Source of the DNA: Streptomyces thermolilacinus SPC6
GTDB taxonomy: Bacteria; Actinomycetota; Actinomycetes; Streptomycetales; Streptomycetaceae
Direction: 5' to 3'
Assembly (NCBI RefSeq): GCF_000478605.2
Contig: NZ_ASHX02000001.1
Coordinates: forward strand, 4,541,001 to 4,605,000
Length of the DNA: 64,000 nt
The notes below the pieces were generated by a model. The model was not told the origin of the DNA and ran no database searches. It worked only from the letters and a program-made list of their open reading frames with translations. Below are positions 45,131 through 54,008 of the stretch, one piece after another; the stretch's first letter is position 1; each line of letters opens with the position of its first letter. The position numbers and the translations under genes are program-made.

Positions 45131-47649
45131 CGGGCGGACACACCTTCCAGGGTGAGGACCGTCAGGTCGGGCTTGATCTGGCCCCGCTCCGGCACGAACC
45201 GCACCGACGGGTCCGGCGCGTCGGGGGCGTTCACGAACGACACGAACCGGGCGAGGCGCTCCGGGTCCGCGAGGGTCTCGGCCCACTCGTCGCGGTACCC
45301 GGCCACATGCCGGGCCATCAGCGCGTCCAGCTCCTCGCCGATGCCGAGCGAGTCCTCCACCACCACCTCGCGGACGTGGTCGAGGCCGATCCGCTCCACC
45401 CACGGCGCGGTGCGCTCCAGCCGCTCGGCGGTGCGGACGTAGTACATCAGGAACCGGTCGATCAGCCGGATCAGCTCGGCGTCCGACAGGTCCTTGGCCA
45501 GCAGGTCCGCGTGGCGCGGCGTCGCGCCGCCGTTCCCGCCGACGTACAGGTTCCAGCCGTTCGCCGTGGCGATCACGCCGAAGTCCTTCGACTGGGCCTC
45601 GGCGCACTCCCGCTGGCAGCCCGACACGGCCGACTTCAGCTTGTGCGGCGCCCGCAGGCCCCGGTAGCGCAGCTCCAGGTCGATCGCCATGCGCACCGAG
45701 TCCTGCACGCCGTAGCGGCACCAGGTCTGCCCCACGCAGGACTTCACCGTCCGCAGCGCCTTGCCGTACGCGTGCCCCGACTCGAAGCCCGCGTCCACCA
45801 GCCGCGCCCAGATCGCCGGGAGCTGCTCGACGCGCGCCCCGAACAGGTCGATCCGCTGACCTCCGGTGATCTTCGTGTAGAGCCCGAAGTCCCGCGCCAC
45901 CTCGCCGATGACGATCAGCTTCTCCGGGGTGATCTCCCCGCCGGGCACGCGCGGCACGATCGAGTACGAGCCGTTGCGCTGCATGTTGGCGAGGAAGTGG
46001 TCGTTGGTGTCCTGGAGCGCGGCCTGCTCGCCGTCGAGGACGTAGCCGTGCGACAGGGACGCCAGGATGGAGGCGACGGTCGGCTTGCAGATCTCGCAGC
46101 CCTCGCCGCCCTTCGCCGCCTGGCGCCCGTAGCGGTCGAGGAGTTCGGCGTACGAGGTGATCCGCAGCACCTGCACGATCTCGTAGAGGTCCTGGCGGGT
46201 CTGCGGGAAGCAGGCGCACAGCCCGCCGTCACCGGTCTTCGGCAGCAGCTGCTGGATGACCTTGACGCAACTGCCGCAGCCCGTGCCCGCCTTGGTGCAC
46301 CTCTTCACCTCGGGCAGCGTCGTGTGCTCGCAGATCGCGCCCTTGGTGACGTTGTGGCACGAGCAGATCACCGCGTCGTCCGGCAGCGACTCCGGGCCCA
46401 GCGCGACCGGCGCGCCCGCGCCCGCCGGGAGGACCAGCTGCTCGGGCGCGACGGGCGGCACCGAACCGGTCAGCGGCCGCAGCGTCCCGTACGCGTCCGC
46501 GTCACCCACCAGGACGCCGCCCAGCAGCGTCCCGTCGGCCGCCACGACCAGCTTCTTGTACACGCCCGCCCGCGAGTCGGCGTACACGACGTCCAGGCAG
46601 CCCTCGGCCGTGCCGTGCGCGTCGCCGAACGACGCCACGTCCACACCGAGCAGCTTCAGCTTCGTCGACATGTCCGCGCCGGTGAACGACGACTCGCGCC
46701 CCGCGATCGCGTCGGCGGCCGTCAGCGCCTGCTCGTAGCCGGGCGCCACCAGGCCGTACACCCGGCCGTCCACCGCGAGGGCGCACTCGCCGATCGCGTA
46801 CACCGCCGGGTCCGACGTACGGCACCGCTCGTCCACCGTGATGCCGCCGCGCTCCCCGACCGCCAGGCCGCAGTCACGGGCCAGCTGGTCGCGGGGGCGC
46901 ACACCGGCGGAGAACACCACCATGTCCACGGCCAGTTCGGAGCCGTCCGACAGCCGCATCCCGGTGACCGAGCCATCGTCCCCGGCCAGCACCTCCTGCG
47001 TGCCGACGCCCGTGTGCACGGACAGGCCCATGCCCTCGATGGTGCGCAGCAGTGCCGCGCCACCGCCCTCGTCCACCTGCACCGGCATCAGCCGGGGCGC
47101 GAACTCCACGACGTGGGTGTCCAGGCCGAGGCCCTTCAGCGCGCCCGCCGCCTCCAGGCCGAGCAGACCGCCGCCGACGACCGCGCCGGTCCTCGCCGTC
47201 CTCGCGTACTCCTCGATGGCGAGCAGGTCCTCGATGGTCCGGTAGACGAAGCAGCCCGCCGCGTCCTTGCCGGGCACCGGGGGCACGAAGGGGTACGAGC
47301 CGGTCGCCAGGACCAGCGTGTCGTACGCGACGGTCAGCCCCGACCTGGCGGTGACCGTGCGGGCCTCCCGGTCGATCGTGACGGCCGGGTCGCCGGTGTG
47401 CAGTTCGATGCCGTGCTCCGCCATGAACCCGTCGGGCACCATCGACAGGTCGTCGGGCGTGCGGCCGGAGAAGTACGAGGTCAGCTGCACCCGGTCGTAC
47501 GCGGGGCGGGGCTCCTCGCACAGGACGACCACCCGCGCCCGCCCGGTCACCCCGCGCTCGGCGATGGCCTCCAGGAAGCGCTGGCCGACCATGCCGTGGC
47601 CGACGAGGACGATGGTGGGCGTGTGCGCCGCCCCGGGCGTGTTCGACAT
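45127..47649 (-). CDS. nirB: NADH-dependent assimilatory nitrite reductase large subunit NirB
   Basis: 840 residues from ATG 47649 (MSNTPGAAHTPTIVLVGHGM); GGAGG lies just upstream. Domains in order are an FAD/NAD(P)H part with VVGGGLLGLEAAGALKGLG; a [2Fe-2S] BFD domain with CSCHNVTKGAI and GTGCGSC; and the siroheme/[4Fe-4S] half with the paired motifs CVGQTWCRYG and GCQRECAEA. It reduces nitrite to ammonium in six electrons. It is the middle gene of the operon with the FAD oxidoreductase and nirD. Confidence 0.96.
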   Translation of the reverse strand: MSNTPGAAHTPTIVLVGHGMVGQRFLEAIAERGVTGRARVVVLCEEPRPAYDRVQLTSYFSGRTPDDLSMVPDGFMAEHGIELHTGDPAVTIDREARTVTARSGLTVAYDTLVLATGSYPFVPPVPGKDAAGCFVYRTIEDLLAIEEYARTARTGAVVGGGLLGLEAAGALKGLGLDTHVVEFAPRLMPVQVDEGGGAALLRTIEGMGLSVHTGVGTQEVLAGDDGSVTGMRLSDGSELAVDMVVFSAGVRPRDQLARDCGLAVGERGGITVDERCRTSDPAVYAIGECALAVDGRVYGLVAPGYEQALTAADAIAGRESSFTGADMSTKLKLLGVDVASFGDAHGTAEGCLDVVYADSRAGVYKKLVVAADGTLLGGVLVGDADAYGTLRPLTGSVPPVAPEQLVLPAGAGAPVALGPESLPDDAVICSCHNVTKGAICEHTTLPEVKRCTKAGTGCGSCVKVIQQLLPKTGDGGLCACFPQTRQDLYEIVQVLRITSYAELLDRYGRQAAKGGEGCEICKPTVASILASLSHGYVLDGEQAALQDTNDHFLANMQRNGSYSIVPRVPGGEITPEKLIVIGEVARDFGLYTKITGGQRIDLFGARVEQLPAIWARLVDAGFESGHAYGKALRTVKSCVGQTWCRYGVQDSVRMAIDLELRYRGLRAPHKLKSAVSGCQRECAEAQSKDFGVIATANGWNLYVGGNGGATPRHADLLAKDLSDAELIRLIDRFLMYYVRTAERLERTAPWVERIGLDHVREVVVEDSLGIGEELDALMARHVAGYRDEWAETLADPERLARFVSFVNAPDAPDPSVRFVPERGQIKPDLTVLTLEGVSAR

Positions 47650-47650
47650 G

Positions 47651-48832
47651 TCAGGAGCCTCCGTCATGGGTGAGCAGGTGGAGCAGGGGCGCGTCCGGGA
47701 GGGCCTCGTCGCCCTCCCACGCCCGGGCGAGCGTCCCGACCGCGCCGAGGTCCCCGAGCAGGACACCGCCGACGAGCCGGTCGTCCCGGACGACGACCTT
47801 CCGGTACGCGCCGCGCGTGGCGTCGGTGAGCCGCACGGTGTCGTCACCGGCGCGGGGCACCGGCTCGCCGAACGCGGCCAGTTCCAGGGCGTCCAGGCTG
47901 AGCCGGGTCAGCGCCCGCGTGCCCCGGTAGGCGGCGGCGCCCCCGGCCAGGACGTCCGCGAGCACGTCGGCCTGCTCCAGGGCGGCGCCGGCCAGCCCGT
48001 AGAGGCGCCCGTCGTGCTCGGCGCAGTCGCCGACGGCGTGGATGTACGGGTCGGAGGTGCGCAGCCGGTCGTCCACGACGATCCCGCGCCGCACGTCGAG
48101 CCCCGCCTCCACGGCGAGCCCGACCCGTGGCCGCACCCCGCAGGCGAGGACGACCAGGTCGGCGCCGAGCACGAACCCGTCGGCCAGCTCGACGGCGGTC
48201 ACCGCGCCCGAAGCGGCCTTCAGCCCCCGCACCCGGCACTCCGTGTGCACCTCCACGCCGAGCCCCGCCAGATGGCGGCGCAGCAGTCCGGAGGCGTCCG
48301 CGTCGAGCTGGCGCTCCATCAGGTGCTCGCTCTGCTGGGCCAGCACGACCTCGGCGCCCCGGGCGGCCAGCGCGCGGGCGGCGGACACCCCGAGCAGCCC
48401 GCCGCCGATGACCACGGCCCGCACCCCGGGACCCACCTGGGCGTCCAGCGCCAGGCAGTCGTCGAGCGTCCGGAACGCGTGCACCCCGGCGGGCAGCCTG
48501 TCGCCGCCGGTGAGGCCGCGCAGGGGCGGCAGCACCGGGTTGGAGCCGGTGGCCAGGACCAGCCGGTCGTAGGAGACGCGGGTCCCGTCGGCGCAGCGCA
48601 CCTCGCGGGCGGTCCGGTCGATGCCGGTCACCCGCACCCCGTGCCGCGCCGCCTCGCCCCTCGGCGCGGGCAGCGCGATCACCTCGGGCCCGTACCGGCC
48701 GGCGAGGACGTCCGCGAGCAGCACCCGGTTGTACGGGGCGTGCGGCTCCTCGCCGAGCAGGGTGACGGGCAGCCGCTCGGCGAGGCGCGCCCCCGCCGTA
48801 CCACCGCCGACCACCACGATCCGTGAACTCAT
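47651..48832 (-). CDS. FAD/NAD(P)-dependent oxidoreductase of the nitrite reductase operon
   Basis: 393 residues from ATG 48832 (MSSRIVVVGGGTAGARLAERL). It is a complete pyridine-nucleotide-disulphide-reductase-like protein: two dinucleotide folds (GGGTAGARLAE and IGGGLLGVSAARALA) and SDPYIHAVGDCAEHDG for FAD. It resembles the N-terminal half of NirB but is a separate protein ending one base before the nirB start. It may pass electrons to the nitrate reductase NasA, which has no reductase partner next to it. Confidence 0.85.
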   Translation of the reverse strand: MSSRIVVVGGGTAGARLAERLPVTLLGEEPHAPYNRVLLADVLAGRYGPEVIALPAPRGEAARHGVRVTGIDRTAREVRCADGTRVSYDRLVLATGSNPVLPPLRGLTGGDRLPAGVHAFRTLDDCLALDAQVGPGVRAVVIGGGLLGVSAARALAARGAEVVLAQQSEHLMERQLDADASGLLRRHLAGLGVEVHTECRVRGLKAASGAVTAVELADGFVLGADLVVLACGVRPRVGLAVEAGLDVRRGIVVDDRLRTSDPYIHAVGDCAEHDGRLYGLAGAALEQADVLADVLAGGAAAYRGTRALTRLSLDALELAAFGEPVPRAGDDTVRLTDATRGAYRKVVVRDDRLVGGVLLGDLGAVGTLARAWEGDEALPDAPLLHLLTHDGGS

Positions 48833-48855
48833 GCCCAGCAGCGTGCGTCGGCGGT

Positions 48856-48893
48856 GTTTCCCGTCGGCATCCCGTGTGTTTCACGCGCGGAAA
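48856..48893 (-). promoter_or_regulatory. GlnR-like operator of the nitrite reductase operon
   Basis: Read on the minus strand, five-base half-sites recur every 11 bases: TTTCC, GAAAC, GATGC, GAAAC, each separated by six bases. The GlnR consensus is GTnAC-n6-GAAAC repeated, and both GAAAC half-sites are perfect. The site ends 24 bases before the operon's first ATG, so the transcript may be nearly leaderless. Confidence 0.65.
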
Positions 48894-48960
48894 GCCGCCC
48901 TCAGCGAGCGGGCCGGGGCACCGTGAGGCCTTCGCAGGTGGCCCGGCGGGGCCGGGCGGG

Positions 48961-49050
48961 GCCTGCGCGGGGCCGGAGGGGCCTGCGCGGGGCCGGAGGG
49001 GCCTGCGCGGGGCCGGAGGGGCCTGCGCGGGGCCGGAGGGGCCTGCGCCG
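48961..49050 (+). repeat. 20-bp tandem repeat, four perfect copies plus a half
   Basis: The unit GCCTGCGCGGGGCCGGAGGG occurs at 48961, 48981, 49001 and 49021 without a mismatch, and a half copy starts at 49041. It sits between the nitrite reductase promoter and the 3' end of the next regulator gene. Confidence 0.95.
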
Positions 49051-49089
49051 GGGGCCCGTGAGCGGCCTTCGCCGGTGGCTTCTCCCCGG

Positions 49090-50055
49090 TCAGCCGCCGT
49101 TCAGCAGCAGCTCCGCCAGCGGGGTGCGCTCGTGGTGGACCGAGCGGCCCGTGCGGGTGGTGGTGACGAGGCCCGCGGCGCGCAGGGCGGAGGCGTGGGC
49201 GGACGCCGTGGCGTTGCTGACGCCGATACGGCGCGCCAGCCCCGTCGTCGTCCGCGCCTCGTCCAGGGAGCGCAGCAGGGCCAGCCGGGTGCGCCCGAGC
49301 ACGCCCGCGAGGGGCTCGGCCGGGGCGTCGGCCGTGTCCGGGACGAGCGGCAGCCCCGGGCCCGCCGGGTAGGCGAGCGCCACCGGACGGTCCGGCAGGT
49401 CCTGGAGGAGCGGGCCGCGCCGCCAGTGGAACGTCGGCCGCAGGACCAGCCCGCGCCCGCCGAGCCGCACCTCCCGCACGCGCGGCGCGCCGGGGACGGG
49501 CCACTCCCATACCCCGCCGCGCAGCCGCGACCCCGGGGCCAGGTCCGTCAGCGCGGTGCCGACGCCCTGCACGGCGACGGCCAGCGCGTGCCGGGTGAAC
49601 TCCGCCCGGTGCAGATCCTGGACCAGCGGCCACACCGGGGCGAGGACCGTCCCGTAGGCCGCCCGGTGCGCCCGGCCCAGCGTCCGCCACGCGCCGGGGT
49701 CGCCGCCGTGCAGCGCGCCGATCCACGGCGGGACCGGCCGCCCCGCGTACACCTGCTCGATCCCGGCCCGTACGGCCTCCGGGCGGGCCGCCCTGATCAG
49801 CGCGCACCCCTCCTCCAGGGAGTCGCCGAGCACGTCGAGGAACGCGGGCGCCGTCCCGCCCGGTGCCAGGTCCGCGAGCGGCCCGGCCGCGCCCGGCAGG
49901 CTCCGCAGCAGCCGGGGCCGCCAGTGCCCGAACAGCGGCTCCCCGCGCGGGGCGCCCAGCATCAGCAGCGCGGCGTGCAGCTCGGGCACGGGCGAGGGGC
50001 GCGGCGCGAACCGCACCCGGACCAGGTCCTCCGCCGTGAAGTGAATCCGGATCAC
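49090..50055 (-). CDS. ArsR-like winged-helix transcriptional regulator (DUF5937 type), second copy
   Basis: 321 residues from GTG 50055 (VIRIHFTAEDLVRVRFAPRPS). Same layout as the regulator at 41 kb: a DUF5937-type N-terminal domain, then a winged helix with TTGLARRIGVSNATASAHASALRAAGLV and RSVHHERTPLAELLL. It is divergent from the secreted hydrolase gene 85 bases away, which makes that gene a likely target. The two regulators are clearly paralogous but differ a great deal. Confidence 0.82.
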   Translation of the reverse strand: MIRIHFTAEDLVRVRFAPRPSPVPELHAALLMLGAPRGEPLFGHWRPRLLRSLPGAAGPLADLAPGGTAPAFLDVLGDSLEEGCALIRAARPEAVRAGIEQVYAGRPVPPWIGALHGGDPGAWRTLGRAHRAAYGTVLAPVWPLVQDLHRAEFTRHALAVAVQGVGTALTDLAPGSRLRGGVWEWPVPGAPRVREVRLGGRGLVLRPTFHWRRGPLLQDLPDRPVALAYPAGPGLPLVPDTADAPAEPLAGVLGRTRLALLRSLDEARTTTGLARRIGVSNATASAHASALRAAGLVTTTRTGRSVHHERTPLAELLLNGG

Positions 50056-50139
50056 GCACAACCCCCCGTCGCGCACCAGCCTTTCGGGTCCGGCCGCAAG
50101 CTTCGCCCGCGCCCGGCGCCCGTACCCAGGATGCCGTCC

Positions 50140-51333
50140 ATGACCTCGACCTTCCCACCCGACCGGGCCCCCTCGGCAGGCTTCGGCCGCCGCTCCGTCG
50201 TCAAGGGCGCCCTCGCCGGGGCCGCCGCGCTGCTGCTCGGCGCCGCCCCGGTGACCGCCTCCACCGCACCTGCCTCCGGCGCTCCCGGCGGCCCCGCCTC
50301 CGGCGCTCCGGCCGCCGGTGGGCTGCGGCTGCGGCTCCCGGCACCCACCGGGCCGTACTCCGTTGGCGCCGGCACCCTCCACCTGGTCGATCCGTCCCGC
50401 AACGACCCCTGGACGCCCGGGATCGGCGTACGGGAGGTCATGGTGACCGTCCTGCGGCCCGCCGCCCGCGGCCGGGGCTTCCCGCGCGTGCCGCAGCTGA
50501 CCCCGGCCGCCGCGGCGCCCTTCGCCCTCCTCGGCCCGTGGATCCGCCCGCAACTGCCGCACGGGGGAGTGGACTGGGCGGCCACCCTCACCCACGCCCG
50601 GGCCGGCGCCCCGCCCAGGCCCGGCCGGCGCCCCGTGCTCCTCTACAGCCCCGGCGGCGGCGACGCCCGCACGATGGGCAGCTCCCTCGCGGTGGACCTC
50701 GCCTCGCACGGCTGGACGGTGCTGACCGTCGACCACCCGGGGGACGCCAGCGAGGTGGAGTTCCCCGACGAGCGGCCGGGCCGCCTGAGGGTCAGGGAGT
50801 CCGTCCTGCTCGGCCCGCCCGCCCCGGACACCTTCCGCACCATGGTCGAGACCCGCGTGGCCGACCTCCGCTTCGTCCTGGACGCCCTCCGCCTCGACCG
50901 GGTCGGGATGTACGGGCACTCCGCGGGCGGCACCGCCGTCGCGCAGGCGCTCCACGAGGACCGGCGGATCGCCGCCGCCGTCAACCTGGAGGGCCACCTC
51001 GACCTGATGGGCGGCGAACTCCTGCCCGTGGCCCGGCAGGCCGCCGACCGGCCGCTGCTGCTGGCCGGCACCGACGGCTTCCGCGGCGACCGGATGGAGC
51101 GGACCTGGTCGGCGCTGCTCGCGCACGGCGGCCCGGTGACCAGACGGCAGCTCGAGGACGCCGGCCACTGGGTCTTCACCGACTACGCGGCACTCGCCCC
51201 GCAGCTCCAGGACGCCGGGCTGATGACCGCCGATGAGCGCGCCGACATGGTGGGCCCGGCCGACCCGCGCGTCACCGTGCCCGCGGTGCGCCGCCTCGTA
51301 CGGTCGTTCTTCGCCCGCCACCTGCCGGTCTGA
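50140..51333 (+). CDS. Secreted alpha/beta hydrolase (PAF-acetylhydrolase-like)
   Basis: 397 residues from ATG 50140, preceded by AGGA; an ATG three codons upstream is possible. Tat signal GRRSVVKGALAGAAALLLG. The nucleophile elbow is GMYGHSAGGTAVAQ. The oxyanion-side loop YSPGGGDARTMG and the segment TVLTVDHPGDAS are typical of PAF-AH-like or PET-hydrolase-like esterases. The catalytic His is likely in LEDAGHWVFTD. It is divergent from the regulator at 49.1 kb. Confidence 0.85.
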   Translation: MTSTFPPDRAPSAGFGRRSVVKGALAGAAALLLGAAPVTASTAPASGAPGGPASGAPAAGGLRLRLPAPTGPYSVGAGTLHLVDPSRNDPWTPGIGVREVMVTVLRPAARGRGFPRVPQLTPAAAAPFALLGPWIRPQLPHGGVDWAATLTHARAGAPPRPGRRPVLLYSPGGGDARTMGSSLAVDLASHGWTVLTVDHPGDASEVEFPDERPGRLRVRESVLLGPPAPDTFRTMVETRVADLRFVLDALRLDRVGMYGHSAGGTAVAQALHEDRRIAAAVNLEGHLDLMGGELLPVARQAADRPLLLAGTDGFRGDRMERTWSALLAHGGPVTRRQLEDAGHWVFTDYAALAPQLQDAGLMTADERADMVGPADPRVTVPAVRRLVRSFFARHLPV

Positions 51334-51480
51334 GCGCGCCGGTTCCGCGCGCCCCCGCCCGCGACCGGGGGCGGCCCCGCACGACCGGGCGGCGGCCCCG
51401 CACGGGGGTGGGGGCCGCCCCCGCGGGCGGGGGAAGGGGCCCGGCCCTGGACAGGGGAAGGCGCCGCATAGGGTCGGGGC

Positions 51481-52260
51481 GTGCCTGACATATCCCTGAC
51501 CGCGTTCGTGCTGCTCTGCCTCGCCGCCCTGTTGGCGGGGTGGATCGACGCCGTGGTGGGCGGCGGCGGGTTGTTGCTGCTGCCCGCCCTGCTGCTCGGG
51601 GTGCCGAACGTGCCGGCCGCGCAGTGCCTCGGTACGAACAAGGCGGTGGCCATCGTCGGGACGACCGGCGCCGCCGTGACGTACGCGCGCAGGACGCCCG
51701 TGCCGGTCGGGACGGCCGTGCGGGTCGGCCTCGCGGCGCTGGCCGGGTCGATGGGCGGGGCGTTCTTCGCGGCGGGCCTCAGCAGCGACGTACTGCGCCC
51801 GGTGATCCTGGTGGTGCTGCTGGGCGTCGCCGCGTTCGTGCTGCTGCGGCCGTCGTTCGGGACCGGGCCCGTGCCGAAGGGCCCGGTGCGGCGGGCGCGG
51901 GTCGTCACGGCGGTCGTCCTGGTGGGCGGCGGTCTCGGCCTGTACGACGGGCTGATCGGGCCCGGCACCGGCACGTTCCTGGTGCTGGCGCTCACGGCGG
52001 TGCTGCACCTGGACCTGGTCACCGCGTCGGCCACCGCCAAGGTCGTCAACGTCTGCACCAACGGCGGCGCCCTGGCGATGTTCGCGTACCAGGGCCATGT
52101 GATGTGGCAGCTCGCGGCGCTGATGGCGGTGTTCAACCTGGCGGGCGGCATGGTCGGCGCGCGGATGGCGCTGCGCAGGGGCGCGGGGTTCGTCCGCGGG
52201 GTGCTGCTGGTGGTCGTCTTCTCGCTCGTCGCGAAGCTGGCGTTCGACCAGTGGGCGTGA
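51481..52260 (+). CDS. TSUP/TauE-SafE family membrane permease
   Basis: 259 residues from GTG 51481, very hydrophobic, with about eight membrane segments. Family motifs are GWIDAVVGGGGLLLLPALLL at the N-terminus and the related repeat GLYDGLIGPGTGTFLVLALT in the middle. Members export sulfite or sulfoacetate or take up small organic anions; the substrate is unknown. It is convergent with the sortase gene. Confidence 0.88.
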   Translation: MPDISLTAFVLLCLAALLAGWIDAVVGGGGLLLLPALLLGVPNVPAAQCLGTNKAVAIVGTTGAAVTYARRTPVPVGTAVRVGLAALAGSMGGAFFAAGLSSDVLRPVILVVLLGVAAFVLLRPSFGTGPVPKGPVRRARVVTAVVLVGGGLGLYDGLIGPGTGTFLVLALTAVLHLDLVTASATAKVVNVCTNGGALAMFAYQGHVMWQLAALMAVFNLAGGMVGARMALRRGAGFVRGVLLVVVFSLVAKLAFDQWA

Positions 52261-52269
52261 CGGGAGGGC

Positions 52270-52905
52270 TCAGCGTGCCCCGATGAGGTGGGCGTACGCG
52301 ACGACGTTGCCCTGGTAGCCGGTCTCCGGGGAGAACCCGCCGCCGCAGGTGATGACGCGCAGCTCGGCGCGGTCGGAGGAGCCGTACACCTTGTCGTCGG
52401 GGAACTCGTCGTTGTCGTACACCTCGACGGCGTCCACCGTGAAGACGGCCGTGCGCCCGTCCGCGCGGGCCACCTCCAGGCGGTCGCCCTTCTTCAGCGC
52501 GCCCAGCGCGTAGAACACCGCCGGGCCCTCGTCGTTGTCCACATGGCCCGCCACGATGGCCGTGCCGCGCGCGCCGGGCGGGGCGCCGCCCTCGTACCAG
52601 CCGGCCAGGTTGCGCTCCCCGGCGGGCGGCACCTCCAGGCTGCCGTCCGGGGCGAGGCCGAGCCGCATGACGGGCGCGTCCACGCCGATGCGCGGGATGC
52701 GGACGCGCACCGGGGCGGAGGGCGGCATCGGCTCGGCGGCCGCGGTCGTGTGCCAGCCGGGCCCGGCCGCGAACGCCTCGGCGGCCGACGGCACGGGCGG
52801 GCGCACCTCGCCGGAGCCGCTCTGCACGAGCCACAGGCCGACGCAGGCGGCGACGGCTATGCCCCAGCCCTTGCCTGGGGCCTTCGGGTCGGCGGGGGTG
52901 CTCAT
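52270..52905 (-). CDS. Class F sortase
   Basis: 211 residues. One N-terminal membrane anchor (GIAVAACVGLWLV), a Pro-rich linker, then the sortase barrel with catalytic His in VAGHVDNDEG and catalytic Cys in LRVITCGGGFSPETGY. It attaches surface proteins to the cell wall. The next gene on the same strand, 316 bases upstream, encodes a wall-anchor-like protein and is a natural substrate candidate. Confidence 0.9.
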   Translation of the reverse strand: MSTPADPKAPGKGWGIAVAACVGLWLVQSGSGEVRPPVPSAAEAFAAGPGWHTTAAAEPMPPSAPVRVRIPRIGVDAPVMRLGLAPDGSLEVPPAGERNLAGWYEGGAPPGARGTAIVAGHVDNDEGPAVFYALGALKKGDRLEVARADGRTAVFTVDAVEVYDNDEFPDDKVYGSSDRAELRVITCGGGFSPETGYQGNVVAYAHLIGAR

Positions 52906-53221
52906 GAGGGTGACCTCCAGGTGGCCGGGCCTCCTCGCGGACGGGGCGGGGCATGGCCGGGAGGGTGTTCCCGTGGACCGGGGATCCCCGCCCCCGCCGC
53001 GGTCTCGGGGCCGCGCGGCGGGGGCGGGGAGTTCGGGGGGAGGGGGCGGGCGGCCCGCCGGTGCGGGGCGGTGGCCGCCCGCCGGGGGAGGGCGCCCCGC
53101 CGAGGGGCGGGCGGGGCGTCCCGTCAGGGGGCCGGGGCGTGCGCGGCGCCGGGCCGGCCGCGGGCCGGGGGCAGGCGTGGAACACGCCGCGGGCGTCAGC
53201 GGTGGGACACGGGACCGGGGG
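52906..53221. other. Gene-free GC-rich stretch between sortase and surface protein genes
   Basis: 316 bases, extremely G-rich on the plus strand. No frame, hairpin with T run, or operator stands out. The sortase promoter, if separate, is here. Confidence 0.5.
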
Positions 53222-53791
53222 TCAGCCGTGGCCGCCGTTCGTGCGGCGCCGCAGCGCCCAGGCGCCTGCCGCGACGGCGCCGGCCAGGATCGCCGCGCCC
53301 GCCGCGACGCGCGTGGCGTCGGGGCCGACGCTGCCGCCCACGCCCGTCTTCACATGGCCGCGCGGCCCGTCGTGGGTGGGCTGGTGCGTGGGCTGGTGCG
53401 TCGGGTGGTGCGTGGGGTGGTGCGTGGGGCCGCCCCCGTGCCGTACGACCAGGTCACCCGAGGCGGTCTTGCCGTTGTCGCAGGCGACGGCGATGCCGTA
53501 CGTGCCCGGCTTCGTGTGCTCCGGGACGCGGAAGGTGCCGACCGCCAGCTCCTTGTGCGCGCCGGGCCGCAGCTTGAACTCGCCCGCGCCGAGCGACTGC
53601 GCGTCGCCCACACCGTGGCCGTTCGGACCGCAGGCGCGGGTGCTGACGGTGACGCTCGTGCCGGGTTTCGCGGTGGACGGCGACAGCTCCAGGGTCCCGA
53701 AGTCACCGGCGTACGCCGCGGGGACGGCGAGGGCGCCGAGGCAGACGGCCGCGAGCGCGGTACCGGTCAGCGAGCGGGCAGTGGTGCGCAT
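53222..53791 (-). CDS. Secreted surface protein with C-terminal anchor, probable sortase partner
   Basis: 189 residues. The Sec signal ends at VPAAYAG. An Ig-like domain (about 30-115) carries two Cys residues, in TRACGPNG and AVACDNGK. A spacer of four-residue repeats (PTHHPTHHPTHQPTHQPTHD) follows, then TGVGGSVGP, a hydrophobic segment and the positive tail RRRTNGGHG. This is a wall-sorting layout, but the motif is VKTGVGGS rather than LPxTG. The repeated Thr-His spacer may bind metal, but that is a guess. Confidence 0.78.
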   Translation of the reverse strand: MRTTARSLTGTALAAVCLGALAVPAAYAGDFGTLELSPSTAKPGTSVTVSTRACGPNGHGVGDAQSLGAGEFKLRPGAHKELAVGTFRVPEHTKPGTYGIAVACDNGKTASGDLVVRHGGGPTHHPTHHPTHQPTHQPTHDGPRGHVKTGVGGSVGPDATRVAAGAAILAGAVAAGAWALRRRTNGGHG

Positions 53792-53973
53792 GGGGGTCCT
53801 CCGGGCAGCGCTTCGGGCTGGTGTCCTGTCTCCGAGGTAAGGCCGAGGCCGCTGCCCGCGCCTGCTGACCTTCCGTCAGAAAGCCCTTCCCGCGACGGCG
53901 TCTTCGCAGGTCGGACCGGTCAACAGCCGCTTTCTCCGGCGCCGCTGCGAACGGGTGACGCGATCGCCGCTTG

Positions 53974-53993
53974 ACCTCAAGTTTGGTTGAGGT
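53974..53993 (+). promoter_or_regulatory. SoxR box in the FMN reductase promoter
   Basis: ACCTCAAGTTTGGTTGAGGT: the 18-base core CCTCAAGTTTGGTTGAGG matches the E. coli soxS operator CCTCAAGTTAACTTGAGG at 15 positions, with the differences only in the centre. It overlaps TTGACC (53971-53976), a good -35, as expected for a MerR-family activator. A long spacer puts the -10 near 53996-54001 and the transcript start at about the ATG at 54009. Confidence 0.85.
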
Positions 53994-54008
53994 GTGAGGC
54001 TCCAACGC

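Noticed and set aside
48961..49050. Could the tandem repeat be a CRISPR array?
   Set aside because: The 20-base units abut with no variable spacers, so it is a simple tandem repeat.
53378..53432. Repeated GGTGCGTGGG-like motif as an intergenic repeat
   Set aside because: It lies inside the surface protein gene and encodes its four-residue Pro-Thr-His repeats.
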